The notes under the pieces: generated by a model
Told to the model about the DNA's origin: nothing
What the model saw: the letters and a program-made list of their open reading frames with translations, nothing else
Databases searched by the model: none
Made by a program: the position numbers and the translations under genes
Shown: piece after piece, positions 43,713-53,211 of the stretch
Layout of the letters: each line of letters starts with the position of its first letter
How positions within the stretch are numbered: the first letter of the stretch is position 1
DNA from: Streptomyces sp. MNU76
GTDB lineage: Bacteria > Actinomycetota > Actinomycetes > Streptomycetales > Streptomycetaceae
Length of the DNA: 64,000 nucleotides
Direction of reading: 5' to 3'
NCBI RefSeq assembly: GCF_020982545.1
Contig: NZ_JAJKLK010000019.1
Coordinates: 1,240,001 to 1,304,000, forward strand

Positions 43713-44971
43713 GCGCCCTCCAACTCCCAGCAGGCCGTGCCGCGTGTGCCTTGCGGGACAACCTCGTTGACCGCTGATGCCCCGCCATTGTCTCGTGCGC
43801 ATCCCCCTCCTTTGCGGTGTGTTCCCCGTTACCTTTCCCGGCGGCACCGTTTTCAGCGGCTGTGCAGGAACATGTGGGGTGCGGCCACACCGGACGCGGG
43901 TGCCAGTCCAACCCCGGTAGTGAGACCTCCCAGCGGGCGCCCACGCTGGACGGAGTCCGCCCGTCCAGGAAGGCGAGCGCGTGCGCCGCGGCCAGTCCGG
44001 CGACCGTCGTGGCCAGGGCCAGGTCGCACGCCTCCAGCTGGTGCGGACGTCCGGACCGCCACTGTGCGACCAGCCGCGGCCATGTCTCGTCGCTATCGGT
44101 GCGGCTCTCTTCCAGGCAGCCCGCGCAACCCGTCTCACCGGGCAGGACCAGAGGGCCGACCACGCCCGTCCCCTCGACCACACCCGCGTAGAGGTGTGGC
44201 GTACCCGAGGAGACCAGCGGCTCGGCGGCCATGGGCCTGGGAGCGTGGACATCGACACCGTCCCGCGGGGCGAGGATCACCAGCGAGAACCCGGACTCCT
44301 CGCGGAGACGGTCCCGTGTCCGCTCTTCTGCCGACGGAGCGGAAGAAGGCCGGGAGCCGCGGCGACGCCGGGGCGGACGATCGGGCGCCGCGTGCCGGGC
44401 GGCCCGCCGGGCCGCCGCGTCCCTGCGTTCGCCGATCGATTCGGCCGACAGCCCACCCGGTGCCACGTCACACGGCTCCACCCGGCCGACATCGCGGACG
44501 TCGACCTCGCCGACCCCCGCACCCGACAACAGGGAGGCGAGCACCGATCCCACCCGCCCGCACCCCGTACCTGCACTCTCAGTGATCGGCGCGCGGCCAG
44601 ACGATCCATGGCGTCGCCCGGCTCGAGGTGATCAGAGAGAGCGTGGCGGCGTCGGGCCGCAGTCGGTCCAGGACGTCCGGTTTGGCGCGCAGGTCGTCAG
44701 CGGCCGGGCCGCCGCCCGTCGCGTCGTCCAGCAGACCGGACCGGGACAAGCGATCCACCAGGCCGTCCACATGACCGTCCGGCAGACCCATGCGGCGTCC
44801 CTCGTCGCGCAGGAGCGGCAACCCTCGTGTGCCGTCGAGCAGGGCGAGGAAGCTGCCCGTCGTCGTGTCCATCGGGCCCAGCACCATGGCGTGCGCCGGT
44901 GCCAGACCGAATTGCACGGTGTTGAGATCCCGCCAGCCGCGCCGGAGCGCGGGCTTCACCATCGGATGCAT
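43705..44971 (-). pseudogene. ThiF/E1-like protein with two frameshifts
   Basis: From ATG 44971 the reverse strand gives MHPMVKPALRRGWRDLNTVQ to LDRLRPDAATLSLI in one frame. A second frame supplies MDRLAARRSLRVQVRGAG, and a third GSVLASLLSGAGVGEVDVRD, then CAGCLEESRTDSDETWP and WPHPTCSC to a stop at 43705. Each switch equals one missing base (near 44600-44625 and 44555-44575). Together they would form a ThiF-superfamily protein with a Rossmann motif at the second break. Either it is a pseudogene or the assembly has two indels. Its end overlaps the kinase start. Confidence 0.7.
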
Positions 44972-45031
44972 GATCGGCCCCCGTAGCCAGAGATCGGTTC
45001 CGTCCGCCGACGGAGCGAGTGCCTGGTCCGC

Positions 45032-45102
45032 CGACGAATGCCAGCATGCACGGACAGCGACGATGCCTGTCGAGAGTTGTCCACAGGCGACGGCATTCGT
45101 CG
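45032..45102. repeat. nested inverted repeats in a divergent promoter region
   Basis: CGACGAATGCC (45032-45042) and GGCATTCGTCG (45092-45102) are exact complements. Inside them GCCTGT (45065-45070) pairs with ACAGGC (45083-45088). The structure lies between the ThiF-like and peptidase genes. Confidence 0.65.
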
Positions 45103-45188
45103 TACAAATCAGGCGCTCGGGGTGCGGATCGATATCGAACCGTCCCGGAGGCGGGACTTCCCCCGTGTGCAGCGGGTAACGTCGGGGC

Positions 45189-45785
45189 GTGCCCGCCGAC
45201 CCACTGCACCGCGCCGCTAAGCCACCGCGCAGCACGACGAGCCAGCCGCCGAGCGGCTCGGGGGCGAGCGCGATCGAGGTTCGCAGGAGCGCGCGACGGC
45301 GCAGAACGGTCTCCGCGTACCGCGAGGGCGATCGCACCGTCGTGCTCATCCCCGCACGGATGTCCGAGGCGGAGGAGCAGCGCTGGGTGACGGTCATGCT
45401 CGACAAGCTGGCCGCGCAGGAGAGCAAGAGGCGCCTCGGCGACACCGAGCTGTCGGAGCGGGCCGCCCGGCTCTCGGACCAGTACTTCGGCGGTCGCGCC
45501 CGGCCCACGTCCGTGCGCTGGGTCACCAACCAGAACACCCGCTGGGGATCGTGCACCCCGGCCGAGGGCAGCATCCGTCTCTCGCACCGGCTGCAGGGTA
45601 TGCCGGAGTACGTCGTCGACTACGTCCTCCTGCATGAACTGGCACATCTGCTCGTACCGGGGCACGGCCCCCGCTTCTGGCAGCTGCTGGACGCCTATCC
45701 GCGCACCGAGCGTGCTCGGGGCTACCTCGAAGGGGTGGTCGCCGCCGACCGGCTGCCCCACCTGCCCGTCACACGGGACGAGTGA
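45189..45785 (+). CDS. M48/SprT-like zinc metallopeptidase (YgjP type)
   Basis: A 198-residue protein of the YgjP/DUF45 class. The zinc site is VLLHELAHLLVPGHGPRFWQL (HExxH plus distal His), preceded by the family block NQNTRWGSC. The N-terminal 35 residues are low-complexity. TAACGT lies 6 nt before GTG 45189, consistent with a leaderless transcript. The substrate is unknown. Confidence 0.85.
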   Translation: MPADPLHRAAKPPRSTTSQPPSGSGASAIEVRRSARRRRTVSAYREGDRTVVLIPARMSEAEEQRWVTVMLDKLAAQESKRRLGDTELSERAARLSDQYFGGRARPTSVRWVTNQNTRWGSCTPAEGSIRLSHRLQGMPEYVVDYVLLHELAHLLVPGHGPRFWQLLDAYPRTERARGYLEGVVAADRLPHLPVTRDE

Positions 45786-46038
45786 CACCTCGCGCGGCCG
45801 TTCGCTGGGAAACGGCCCGTGACCTGCGGCCCGAAGGTGCCGCACGGCGGGTGCCCCGAGCGGGGGTGTCACGGAACAGGCGCTTCACGCGCGCGTGTGC
45901 GTTTGTGGAACCGGTGACCGAAGTCGCGCTTTTGTACCGTCTCTGTACCGGCCTCGTACGCCCCAGGACTTTGCGGTTAGCCTGACGCGACGCACTCGCA
46001 GGCGCACGCACTTTCGGGATGGGGGACGGTCGTTACGC
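45786..46038. other. 253-bp region upstream of the TerD/AIM24 operon
   Basis: It carries a CACGCGCGCGTG palindrome at 45886-45897 and a TAGCCT -10-like element at 45978-45983. No gene was seen. Confidence 0.35.
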
Positions 46039-47637
46039 ATGGCCAGGGAATTCCAACGCGGCCACAAGGCCAAGATCAGTGACCTCACCGCGGGTACGGA
46101 TCTGTATGTAGGTGTACAGATCTCCGCCCCCGGGCTGACCTTCGACATCAGTTGCTTCGGACTGGACGCCGACGAACGGCTCTCGGACGACCGCTACTTC
46201 GTCTTCTTCAACCAGCCGAAGACCCCCGAGGAGTCCATCCAGCTCCTGGGCTCCCAGTCCGGGGACACCGAGTCCTTCCGTGTCACCCTCGACAAGATCC
46301 CGCCGCAGATCCAGAAGCTGTCCTTCACGGCGACGATCGACGGCAACGGGCAGATGTCGCAGATCGCCCCCGGTTACGTCCGTATCGTCGCGGGCGGCGA
46401 GGAAGTGGCCAGGTATCCGTTCGACGGCTCGGAGTTCTCCACCGAGCGTGCCGTGATGCTGGGCGACTTCTACCTGAAGGACGTCTGGCGGTTCGCGGCC
46501 GTCGGGCAGGGCTTCGACGGCGGCCTCGACGCGCTGCTGAAGAACTTCGGCGGCGAGGTCGCCGAGGAGCAGCCCGCCGCACCGCAGCAGCCGCAGGCCG
46601 ACGCAGCGCCCGGCTTCGCCCGCCCGCGTTCGGCGCCCCGCGGCTCCGGCCGCCCCGGCGCCCGCGCAGCCGTTCGCGCCCCGGCGCCCTCGCCCTCCGT
46701 GCACGCCGCTCCGACGATCGCCGCGCCCCTGCACATGCCGCCCGGCGGCACCGTTCCGCCCCGGCCGCCCGCCGCAGGGCGGCCCGTTCACCCGCCCGGC
46801 GCCCCGCCGCAGGGTGGGCCCTTCACGCCTCCCGGTGCCGCGCCACACGGCGGCCCCTTCACCCCGCCGGGAGCGGCTCCGCAAGGCGGCCCGTTCACGC
46901 CCCCGGGCGCGCCGGGTGCCTTCCCGGGCCAGGCACAGCCTTTCGGCGGCGGGACGCAGCTCGCGCCGGTGCCGCCGGAGGCAGGGCTGCGAGTCGTACT
47001 GACGAAGTACTCCGAGGCCCCCGTCGGGGACCGCTGGACCGAGCAGAACCCGCAGCTGGTGCGGGCTACGCTCACCAAGGGCGCCAACATCCTCGCCAAG
47101 CAGGGCAGCATGGTCGCCTACCAGGGCGACATCGACTTCGCCCACAAGGGTTCCGGCCTGCTCGGCAAGTTGACGGGCCAGCTCACCGGCCAGGGCATGG
47201 CCCTCATGCGGTGCTCCGGGGACGGTGAGGTGTTCCTCGCCGACGAGGGCAGCCACCTCTTCGTGATCCGCCTGGAGAACGAGCAGCTCTACACCAGCGC
47301 GCGCGGAGTGCTTGCCTTCGACGAGTCACTGGACACCGAGATCCGCCGTATCGAGGGCGTGGGACTGCCCGGCGGCGGCCTGTTCAGCATGCTCTTCTCC
47401 GGTACGGGAGCGGTCGTCGTCAAGACGCGCGGCGTTCCCGTCGTGCTGCCTGTCGGACCGGCCACCTACGTCGACGGCAACGCCGTCATCGCCTGGTCCG
47501 CCGGTGCACAGGCCGTCACCACGACCTCGCTCAGGCTGCGCCGCTCCGGGTACGCCCGGCAGACCCAGGAGGCCGTCAACCTCCAGTTCCGCGGCGCCCC
47601 CGGCAACTTCGTCGTCGTCCAGCCCTTCGAGGTGTGA
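46039..47637 (+). CDS. TerD-AIM24 fusion protein
   Basis: 532 residues. The TerD-like domain (1-185) begins MAREFQRGHKAKISDLTAGT and includes FDISCFGLDADERLSDDRYF and VRIVAGGEEVARYPF; TerD folds bind calcium and are linked with tellurite and stress responses. A Pro/Gly linker of about 130 residues follows, with repeated PPGAxPQGGPFT units. The C-terminal AIM24 domain (about 315-532) has ILAKQGSMVAYQGDIDF and YVDGNAVIAWS. Two further AIM24 genes follow at once. AIM24 function in bacteria is unknown. Confidence 0.88.
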   Translation: MAREFQRGHKAKISDLTAGTDLYVGVQISAPGLTFDISCFGLDADERLSDDRYFVFFNQPKTPEESIQLLGSQSGDTESFRVTLDKIPPQIQKLSFTATIDGNGQMSQIAPGYVRIVAGGEEVARYPFDGSEFSTERAVMLGDFYLKDVWRFAAVGQGFDGGLDALLKNFGGEVAEEQPAAPQQPQADAAPGFARPRSAPRGSGRPGARAAVRAPAPSPSVHAAPTIAAPLHMPPGGTVPPRPPAAGRPVHPPGAPPQGGPFTPPGAAPHGGPFTPPGAAPQGGPFTPPGAPGAFPGQAQPFGGGTQLAPVPPEAGLRVVLTKYSEAPVGDRWTEQNPQLVRATLTKGANILAKQGSMVAYQGDIDFAHKGSGLLGKLTGQLTGQGMALMRCSGDGEVFLADEGSHLFVIRLENEQLYTSARGVLAFDESLDTEIRRIEGVGLPGGGLFSMLFSGTGAVVVKTRGVPVVLPVGPATYVDGNAVIAWSAGAQAVTTTSLRLRRSGYARQTQEAVNLQFRGAPGNFVVVQPFEV

Positions 47638-47645
47638 GGCAGAGC

Positions 47646-48323
47646 ATGGACCTCCAGACACTCAACGCGCACCGCTCCGCCTCCACCGGCGTCCGTATGA
47701 GCGTGCACAGCTCCAAGACGCTCAAGGTCACCATGGTCACCGGCCAGGACCTCCTGGCCAAAGCCGGCTCGATGATCGCGTACGACGGCTATGTGCAGTT
47801 CGACGGCCCGCCCGCCACGCTGCGGCGCAGCGCGGAGGAGATGGTCACCGGCGAGGGCGGCAAGCTGATGCTCTGCCGCGGCGACGGGGACCTGTACCTC
47901 GCCGACTACGGCGGCGACGTCCTCGTCCTCCACCTGAACAACGAGGCGCTGTCGGTCAACGGCCCGACCCTGCTGGCCTGCGACGCCTCCCTCCAGCTCT
48001 CGATCGAGCCGGTCAAGGGCCTCGCCAAGCTCTCCGGCTCGGGCCTCACCAACCTCGTGATCCGGGGCACGGGATGGGTCGCCCTGGTCAGCCGGGGCGT
48101 GCCGATCTCCCTCGACTGCGCCGAACGGGAGACCTACGTCGACCCGGACGCGCTGATCGCCTGGACCGACGGCCTCGACATGAAGGCCCGTCGCACCATC
48201 AAGGCCGGCGCGCTCATCGGCCGGGGCAGCGGGGAGGCCTTCCAGATCGGCTTCAAGGGGCGGGGCTTCGTGGTCGTCCAGCCCAGCGAGGACACCGGCG
48301 ACCGTTTCAAGATCCGTGGCTGA
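47646..48323 (+). CDS. AIM24 family protein
   Basis: A 225-residue beta-rich AIM24 protein: LLAKAGSMIAYDGYVQFDG, MLCRGDGDLYLADYGGDVLV, YVDPDALIAWTDGL and FVVVQPSED. The ATG at 47646 is preceded by GAGG, 8 bp after the TerD-AIM24 stop. It is paralogous to both neighbours. The role is unknown. Confidence 0.88.
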   Translation: MDLQTLNAHRSASTGVRMSVHSSKTLKVTMVTGQDLLAKAGSMIAYDGYVQFDGPPATLRRSAEEMVTGEGGKLMLCRGDGDLYLADYGGDVLVLHLNNEALSVNGPTLLACDASLQLSIEPVKGLAKLSGSGLTNLVIRGTGWVALVSRGVPISLDCAERETYVDPDALIAWTDGLDMKARRTIKAGALIGRGSGEAFQIGFKGRGFVVVQPSEDTGDRFKIRG

Positions 48324-48350
48324 CCGGGGCTGAGAGGAGAACAGCACACC

Positions 48351-49103
48351 ATGCACAGCACACTCTTCGCGCACATCCCGGTGAACCACACCGAGCGCTA
48401 CACACTGCAGAACCCGCAACTGCTCAAGACCGACATCACCATCGGCAGCAGTCCCGTCCTGGCTCGTCAGGGCGCCATGGTCGCGTTCGAGGGGCAGGTC
48501 GACTTCGACAGCCAGTACCGCAACCGCAGCTGGCGCAACGCCGAGCGGATGACCGGCGAGCGGCTCGAACTCATGCGCTGCAAGGGCAACGGGATCGTGT
48601 ATCTCGCCAACTTCGCGCAGTACCTGCACATCATGGAGGTCGGCAGCGGCATCACCGTCGACTCCTCCGCCGTCCTGGCGTTCGACGGCTCGCTGAACGT
48701 CGGCATCGTCGCCGTGGACAGCGCCGTCGAGGTGGCCTCGGCGGGCGCGTACAACCTGGAGCTGTCCGGCGGCGGCAAGGTCGTCCTGATGACCTCGGGA
48801 GAGCCGCTCGCGCTCGAGGTGACACCCGAGAAGAACATCTGTGTCGACTCGGACGCCGTCATCGCCTGGTCCACCTCGCTGCGCACACAGCTCCAGGCGC
48901 CGACCTCCACGTCCGCCGTGTGGCGCCGCAGGGGATCCACCGGTGAGGGCTGGGAGATGCACTTCGGCGGTCACGGGCACGTCCTGGTACAGCCGAGCGA
49001 GCTGCTTCCGCCGCAGCACCTGCGGACGTCCGGAGTGCTCGGACAGTTCGGCATGGGCGCGGGCGGACTGAGCGGCAACTCCCTCGGGGGCAGCCGCAAC
49101 TGA
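48351..49103 (+). CDS. AIM24 family protein
   Basis: A 250-residue third AIM24 copy: VLARQGAMVAFEGQVDFDSQ, LMRCKGNGIVYLANFAQYLH, CVDSDAVIAWSTSL and HVLVQPSELLPP. The Gly/Ser-rich end GLSGNSLGGSRN is unique to this copy. GAGAGGAGAA precedes its ATG. It is last in the operon, followed by a terminator. Confidence 0.88.
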   Translation: MHSTLFAHIPVNHTERYTLQNPQLLKTDITIGSSPVLARQGAMVAFEGQVDFDSQYRNRSWRNAERMTGERLELMRCKGNGIVYLANFAQYLHIMEVGSGITVDSSAVLAFDGSLNVGIVAVDSAVEVASAGAYNLELSGGGKVVLMTSGEPLALEVTPEKNICVDSDAVIAWSTSLRTQLQAPTSTSAVWRRRGSTGEGWEMHFGGHGHVLVQPSELLPPQHLRTSGVLGQFGMGAGGLSGNSLGGSRN

Positions 49104-49170
49104 GCGAAGCGCCGATGGACGGGCGGGCCGTGCCCTTGAGGGAGCGGACGCCTCGTGATCGGGCGCATGT

Positions 49171-49204
49171 GTAAGGGGCGTTCCGCCTTGCGGACGCCCC
49201 TTAC
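49171..49204 (+). terminator. terminator after the AIM24 operon
   Basis: GTAAGGGGCGTTCCGC pairs with GCGGACGCCCCTTAC with a single bulged T. Confidence 0.85.
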
Positions 49205-49288
49205 CGCGTTCGTGCCCCCGGCGGGGGCATGCCCACCGCCCGGCGGCATCATGCCGACAGGCCGCCACCGCCACGCGAAAGAGCGAGG

Positions 49289-49804
49289 TCAGAGCCGCGC
49301 CCGCGTGGCCTCCAACAGGCGGACGACCGAATCGTCGGCCACGGTCGGGACCTCGTCGTAGGTGAACCAGCGCAGGTCGAGGGACTCGTCGCTGATCGCT
49401 TCCACCGCGTCGGCCGGGGCGAGGGCCGCGTACTGGACGTCCAGATGCCAGGCGCACGGGGTGTGATGGCGGTCCAGGCGGACCGGGCCGCCCGGCAGGA
49501 GCGTCAGGCCGGCGATGCCGGACTCCTCCGTGGCCTCGCGCAGCGCGGAGTCCGCGAGGACGGTGTCCCCGGGCTCGCAGTGGCCGCCCATCTGGAGCCA
49601 CATGCGCAGCTTCCTGTGGAGAGTGAGCAGCACCCGGCCGCGCTCGGGGTCGATCACCAGGCCGCTCGCCGTGATGTGTCCGGCGCCGCACGCCTTCCAC
49701 ATGCCGTCCGGGTGGGCCGCGAGGTGGTCGAGGTACGCCTGGCGCAGCTCGGCCTGATCCTCGTAGCTCTTCAGCACGAGGACCGCGTCGTCGTGCAGGC
49801 TCAC
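49289..49804 (-). CDS. NUDIX hydrolase
   Basis: A 171-residue Nudix protein starting VSLHDDAVLVLKSYED. The Nudix box is GGHCEPGDTVLADSALREAT followed by EESG. The substrate cannot be told from sequence. GTG 49804 overlaps the stop of the upstream gene (GTGA), so the pair is coupled. Confidence 0.88.
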   Translation of the reverse strand: MSLHDDAVLVLKSYEDQAELRQAYLDHLAAHPDGMWKACGAGHITASGLVIDPERGRVLLTLHRKLRMWLQMGGHCEPGDTVLADSALREATEESGIAGLTLLPGGPVRLDRHHTPCAWHLDVQYAALAPADAVEAISDESLDLRWFTYDEVPTVADDSVVRLLEATRARL

Positions 49805-51219
49805 TCGGTGTCGTCGTCCTTCTTCTTGAGGTCGGGCTTCTCGGTGGAACCGCCCCCGGCGGCCTCGCCGAGCATCTTGTCCAGCTCGGAGAAGTCCATC
49901 TGCTCGCGGTGGACGAAGCCGTCCGGGTCGTCCAGGTCGGAGGCGGTGGGCAGCATGTCGGGGTGGGCCCACAGGGCGTCGCGGCCGTCGACACCGCGCG
50001 CGTCCGTGAGGGACGCCCACAGGCGGGAGGCGTCGCGCAGGCGGCGGGGGCGCAGCTCCAGACCGATCAGCGTGGCGAAGGTCTGCTCGGCCGGACCGCC
50101 GGTGGCACGGCGGCGGCGCAGGGTCTCGCGCAGGGCGTCCGCGGACGACAGACGCGGCTTCGCGGCGGCGTGCACCACCGCGTCCACCCAGCCCTCCACC
50201 AGTGCCAGGGCGGTCTCCAGACGGGCCAGGGCCGCCTTCTGCGCCGGGGTGTCCTCCGGCTGGAACATGCCCTGCTGGAGCGCCTGCTGCAGCTCCTCGG
50301 GGTTCTGCGGGTCGAACTGCCCGACCACGTCCTCCAGCTTGGCCGTGTCGACCTTGATCCCGCGCGCGTAGCCCTCGACGGCGCCGAACAGGTGCGAGCG
50401 CAGCCACGGCACATGCGCGAAGAGACGCTGGTGGGCGGCCTCGCGCAGCGCCAGGTAGAGCCGCACCTCGTCCTTGCCGACGCCCAGGTCCTTGCCGAAC
50501 GCCTCCACGTTCAGCGGCAGCAGCGCGGCCTTGCCGGCCGGTCCGAGCGGCAGGCCGACGTCGGTGGATCCGACGACCTCGCCCGCGAGCACGCCCACGG
50601 CCTGCCCGATCTGCTGGCCGAACATGGCGCCGCCCATCGACTTCATCATGCCGATCAGCGGGCCGGCCATGGCCTGCATCTCCTCCGGCAGGATGTCGCC
50701 CATGGCGCCGCCGACCCGTTCGGCCACCGGGTCGACCAGTTCCTTCCAGGCGGGCAGGGTCGCCTCCACCCACTCCGCACGGCTCCACGCCACGGCGGAG
50801 CCGGCACCGGACGGCAGGGACGTCGCGTCGTCCAGCCAGAGATCGGCCAGGCGTACGGCCTCCTGGACGGCGGTGCGCTCGGCGGGGCCGACGCTCTCGT
50901 CCTTCGTGCCGTCGGCGGTCCCCTGGGAGACCGTCTGGCGGGCGATCTGCTTGGCCATGTCCCAGTTCACCGGGCCGCCCTCGTACGAGAGCATCTGGCC
51001 CAGCTGCTGGAAGGCGGCGCCCAGGTCGGTGGGGTTCATGGAACCGAACATCGCGGCGAACGGATTGTCGGCGCCGGGGCCGCCGGCCCCGGGGAACCCG
51101 AAACCGAACGGGTTGGCCGGGCCCTGACCACCACCGCTCTGCTGGTCCTTCTTCTTGCCCTCGTCGCCGTCGTCCGGCTCCTCCGGCGGAAGGCCGAATC
51201 CGAATGGGGTGTCACTCAC
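49801..51219 (-). CDS. DUF2342 zinc-dependent-metalloprotease-like protein
   Basis: 472 residues, the actinobacterial family syntenic with Rv3195. The N-terminus is Gly/Pro/Phe-rich (NPFGFGFPGAGGPGADNPF). The conserved core has QQIGQAVGVLAGEVVGSTDV, LYLALREAAHQRLFAHVPWL and SHLFGAVEGYARGI. The family is annotated as a zinc protease, but the helix reads REAAH rather than HExxH, so catalysis is unproven. It ends KPDLKKKDDDTE. GTG 51219 is chosen because the family begins at SDTPFGFGLPPE. Confidence 0.88.
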   Translation of the reverse strand: MSDTPFGFGLPPEEPDDGDEGKKKDQQSGGGQGPANPFGFGFPGAGGPGADNPFAAMFGSMNPTDLGAAFQQLGQMLSYEGGPVNWDMAKQIARQTVSQGTADGTKDESVGPAERTAVQEAVRLADLWLDDATSLPSGAGSAVAWSRAEWVEATLPAWKELVDPVAERVGGAMGDILPEEMQAMAGPLIGMMKSMGGAMFGQQIGQAVGVLAGEVVGSTDVGLPLGPAGKAALLPLNVEAFGKDLGVGKDEVRLYLALREAAHQRLFAHVPWLRSHLFGAVEGYARGIKVDTAKLEDVVGQFDPQNPEELQQALQQGMFQPEDTPAQKAALARLETALALVEGWVDAVVHAAAKPRLSSADALRETLRRRRATGGPAEQTFATLIGLELRPRRLRDASRLWASLTDARGVDGRDALWAHPDMLPTASDLDDPDGFVHREQMDFSELDKMLGEAAGGGSTEKPDLKKKDDDTE

Positions 51220-51409
51220 GGGATTCCTCGGCTGATAGGGCCATCGGGTTTCTCCGACGGCACGGCTGCCCGAACACCACCCAGCGTAGACACCACGGCG
51301 GGTTAAGGCCTCGGTGCTCCGCCGACCGAAGGCCTGCGGCAGGATGGATGCCACCTGGTACGTACGCGTCACCCGCGTTCGTACTGAAGACAACCGCTGG
51401 AGACGCCCG

Positions 51410-52522
51410 GTGAGTTCCCCAGATCCGCAGGTTCGCGCAGCGCGAAACCACGCAACCAGTCCCGCCGTGCGCGGGCCCGTCGTCGCGGTCACCGGTGCCG
51501 CGTCCGGCGTAGGAGCGCTGCTCACCGAGCGGCTCGCCGCGTCCGACGAGATCCGGCAGGTCGTCGCCATCGACGAGCGGCGCGGCGAGTGCGCGTCCGC
51601 CCAGTGGCACATCCTGGACGTCCGGGACCCGGCGATCGCCGAGAAGCTGCGCGGGGCCGACGTGGTGGTGCACCTCGCCGTCGACCTCGACCTGGGCACC
51701 GACTCGGCGGCCCGCAGCGCGTACAACGTGCGCGGGACGCAGACCGTGCTCACGGCGGCCGCCGCGGCCGGGGTGCACCGGGTCGTGCTGTGCACGTCGG
51801 CGATGGTCTACGGGGCGCTGCCCGACAACGAGCTGCCGCTCTCGGAGGACGCCGAGCTGCGGGCGACCGCCGAGGCCACGGGGGTCGGCGACCTGCTGGA
51901 GATCGAGCGGCTCGCGCGCCGGGCGCCGCGCGCCCATCCCGGCCTCAATGTCACCGTGGTGCGTCCCGCGACCCTGGTCGGAGGGACGGACACGGCGCTG
52001 ACCAGGTATTTCGAGTCGCCGCGGCTGCTGGTGGTGGCCGGGTCGCGACCGGCCTGGCAGTTCTGTCACGTCGAGGACCTCTGCGGGGCGCTGGAGTACG
52101 CCGTGCTGGAGAAGGTCGACGGGGAGCTCGCCGTCGGGTGCGAGGGGTGGCTGGAGCAGGAGGAGGTCGAGGAGCTCAGCGGGATCCGGCGCATGGAGCT
52201 GCCGTCCGCGGTCGCGCTCGGGGCCGCCGCCCGGCTGCACCGGATCGGGCTCACGCCGTCACCGGCGGGGGACCTGGCGTACACGATGTACCCGTGGGTG
52301 GTGAGCGGGAGCCGGTTGCACGACGCCGGGTGGCGGCCGCTGTGGACGAACGAGGAAGTGCTCGCGGAGCTGCTGGAGGAGGTCGCCGGGCGGCACACCG
52401 TGGCCGGACGGCGGCTGGGGCGGAAGGACGCGACGGCCGCGGGTGCCGCCGGCGCGACGGTCGCGCTGCTGGGTACGGCGGCACTGGTGCGGCGGGCGCG
52501 GAAGGCGCGGGGCAGACGTTGA
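51410..52522 (+). CDS. NAD-dependent epimerase/dehydratase (SDR) with C-terminal hydrophobic end
   Basis: A 370-residue extended SDR. The Rossmann motif is VAVTGAASGVGALLTERL; TSAMVYGALPDN, VRPATLVGG and FCHVEDLCGALEYAV follow. The usual YxxxK is not obvious after the MVYG motif, so activity is uncertain. A last hydrophobic stretch, AAGAAGATVALLGTAALVRR, could anchor it to the membrane. The GTG at 51410 has GGAG 7 nt upstream. It is divergent from the DUF2342 gene. Confidence 0.85.
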   Translation: MSSPDPQVRAARNHATSPAVRGPVVAVTGAASGVGALLTERLAASDEIRQVVAIDERRGECASAQWHILDVRDPAIAEKLRGADVVVHLAVDLDLGTDSAARSAYNVRGTQTVLTAAAAAGVHRVVLCTSAMVYGALPDNELPLSEDAELRATAEATGVGDLLEIERLARRAPRAHPGLNVTVVRPATLVGGTDTALTRYFESPRLLVVAGSRPAWQFCHVEDLCGALEYAVLEKVDGELAVGCEGWLEQEEVEELSGIRRMELPSAVALGAAARLHRIGLTPSPAGDLAYTMYPWVVSGSRLHDAGWRPLWTNEEVLAELLEEVAGRHTVAGRRLGRKDATAAGAAGATVALLGTAALVRRARKARGRR

Positions 52523-52568
52523 CGGGTGCCCCGGCCGGTCCGGGGCGCGGGTGAGGCACGATGGGGGT

Positions 52569-53027
52569 ATGGCTGTGAATGATGATCATCCTGGTGAGCG
52601 GGGCGCCGCGGAGCCCATCAAGCTGATCGCGATCCGGGAGACGGCGCTCTCCCTCGACGAGGTGTTCCGGGCGGTCGGGGACGACGCGGCCGGGGGGACC
52701 GCGCTGTTCGTGGGAACCGTGCGGAACCACGACGGCGGAACCGATGTCGACGAGCTCGGCTATTCGTGTCACCCGACGGCCGAGGCCGAGATGCGGCGGA
52801 TCGCGGAGAAGGTGGTCGCCGACTACCCCGTGCGGGCGCTCGCGGCCGTGCACCGGGTGGGCGACCTGAAGGTCGGTGACCTGGCCGTGGTCGTCGCCGT
52901 GTCCTGTCCGCATCGGGGCGAGGCCTTCGAGGCGTGCCGCAGGCTGATCGACGACCTGAAGCACGAGGTGCCCATCTGGAAGCACCAGACGTTCTCGGAC
53001 GGCACCGAGGAGTGGGTCGGCGCGTAG
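52569..53027 (+). CDS. moaE: molybdopterin synthase catalytic subunit MoaE
   Basis: 152 residues. MoaE features are LFVGTVRNHDGGTDVDELGY, VAVHRVGDLKVGDLAVVVAV, HRGEAFEACRRLIDDLK and the catalytic VPIWKHQTFSDGTEEW (Lys). It converts precursor Z to molybdopterin with MoaD. The ATG at 52569 follows GGGGG. No moaD is adjacent; MoeZ, which charges MoaD, is about 36 kb upstream. Confidence 0.94.
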   Translation: MAVNDDHPGERGAAEPIKLIAIRETALSLDEVFRAVGDDAAGGTALFVGTVRNHDGGTDVDELGYSCHPTAEAEMRRIAEKVVADYPVRALAAVHRVGDLKVGDLAVVVAVSCPHRGEAFEACRRLIDDLKHEVPIWKHQTFSDGTEEWVGA

Positions 53028-53211
53028 CGCCGTCGGTGGGGGTGGTGGTCGGGCGACGGGAGGGCGGGTCGGAGCTTGTTGATGGCGTGACCGGAATACG
53101 TCCATGTGCTTCCGGTTGCGTAACCCGGCCCTCGGCGAGAGCGTTGACGGGACGGACGGATAATCTGCTGATCAGTCAGTTGTGGTTGCTTCGTAGGGGT
53201 TGGGAGGCGGC

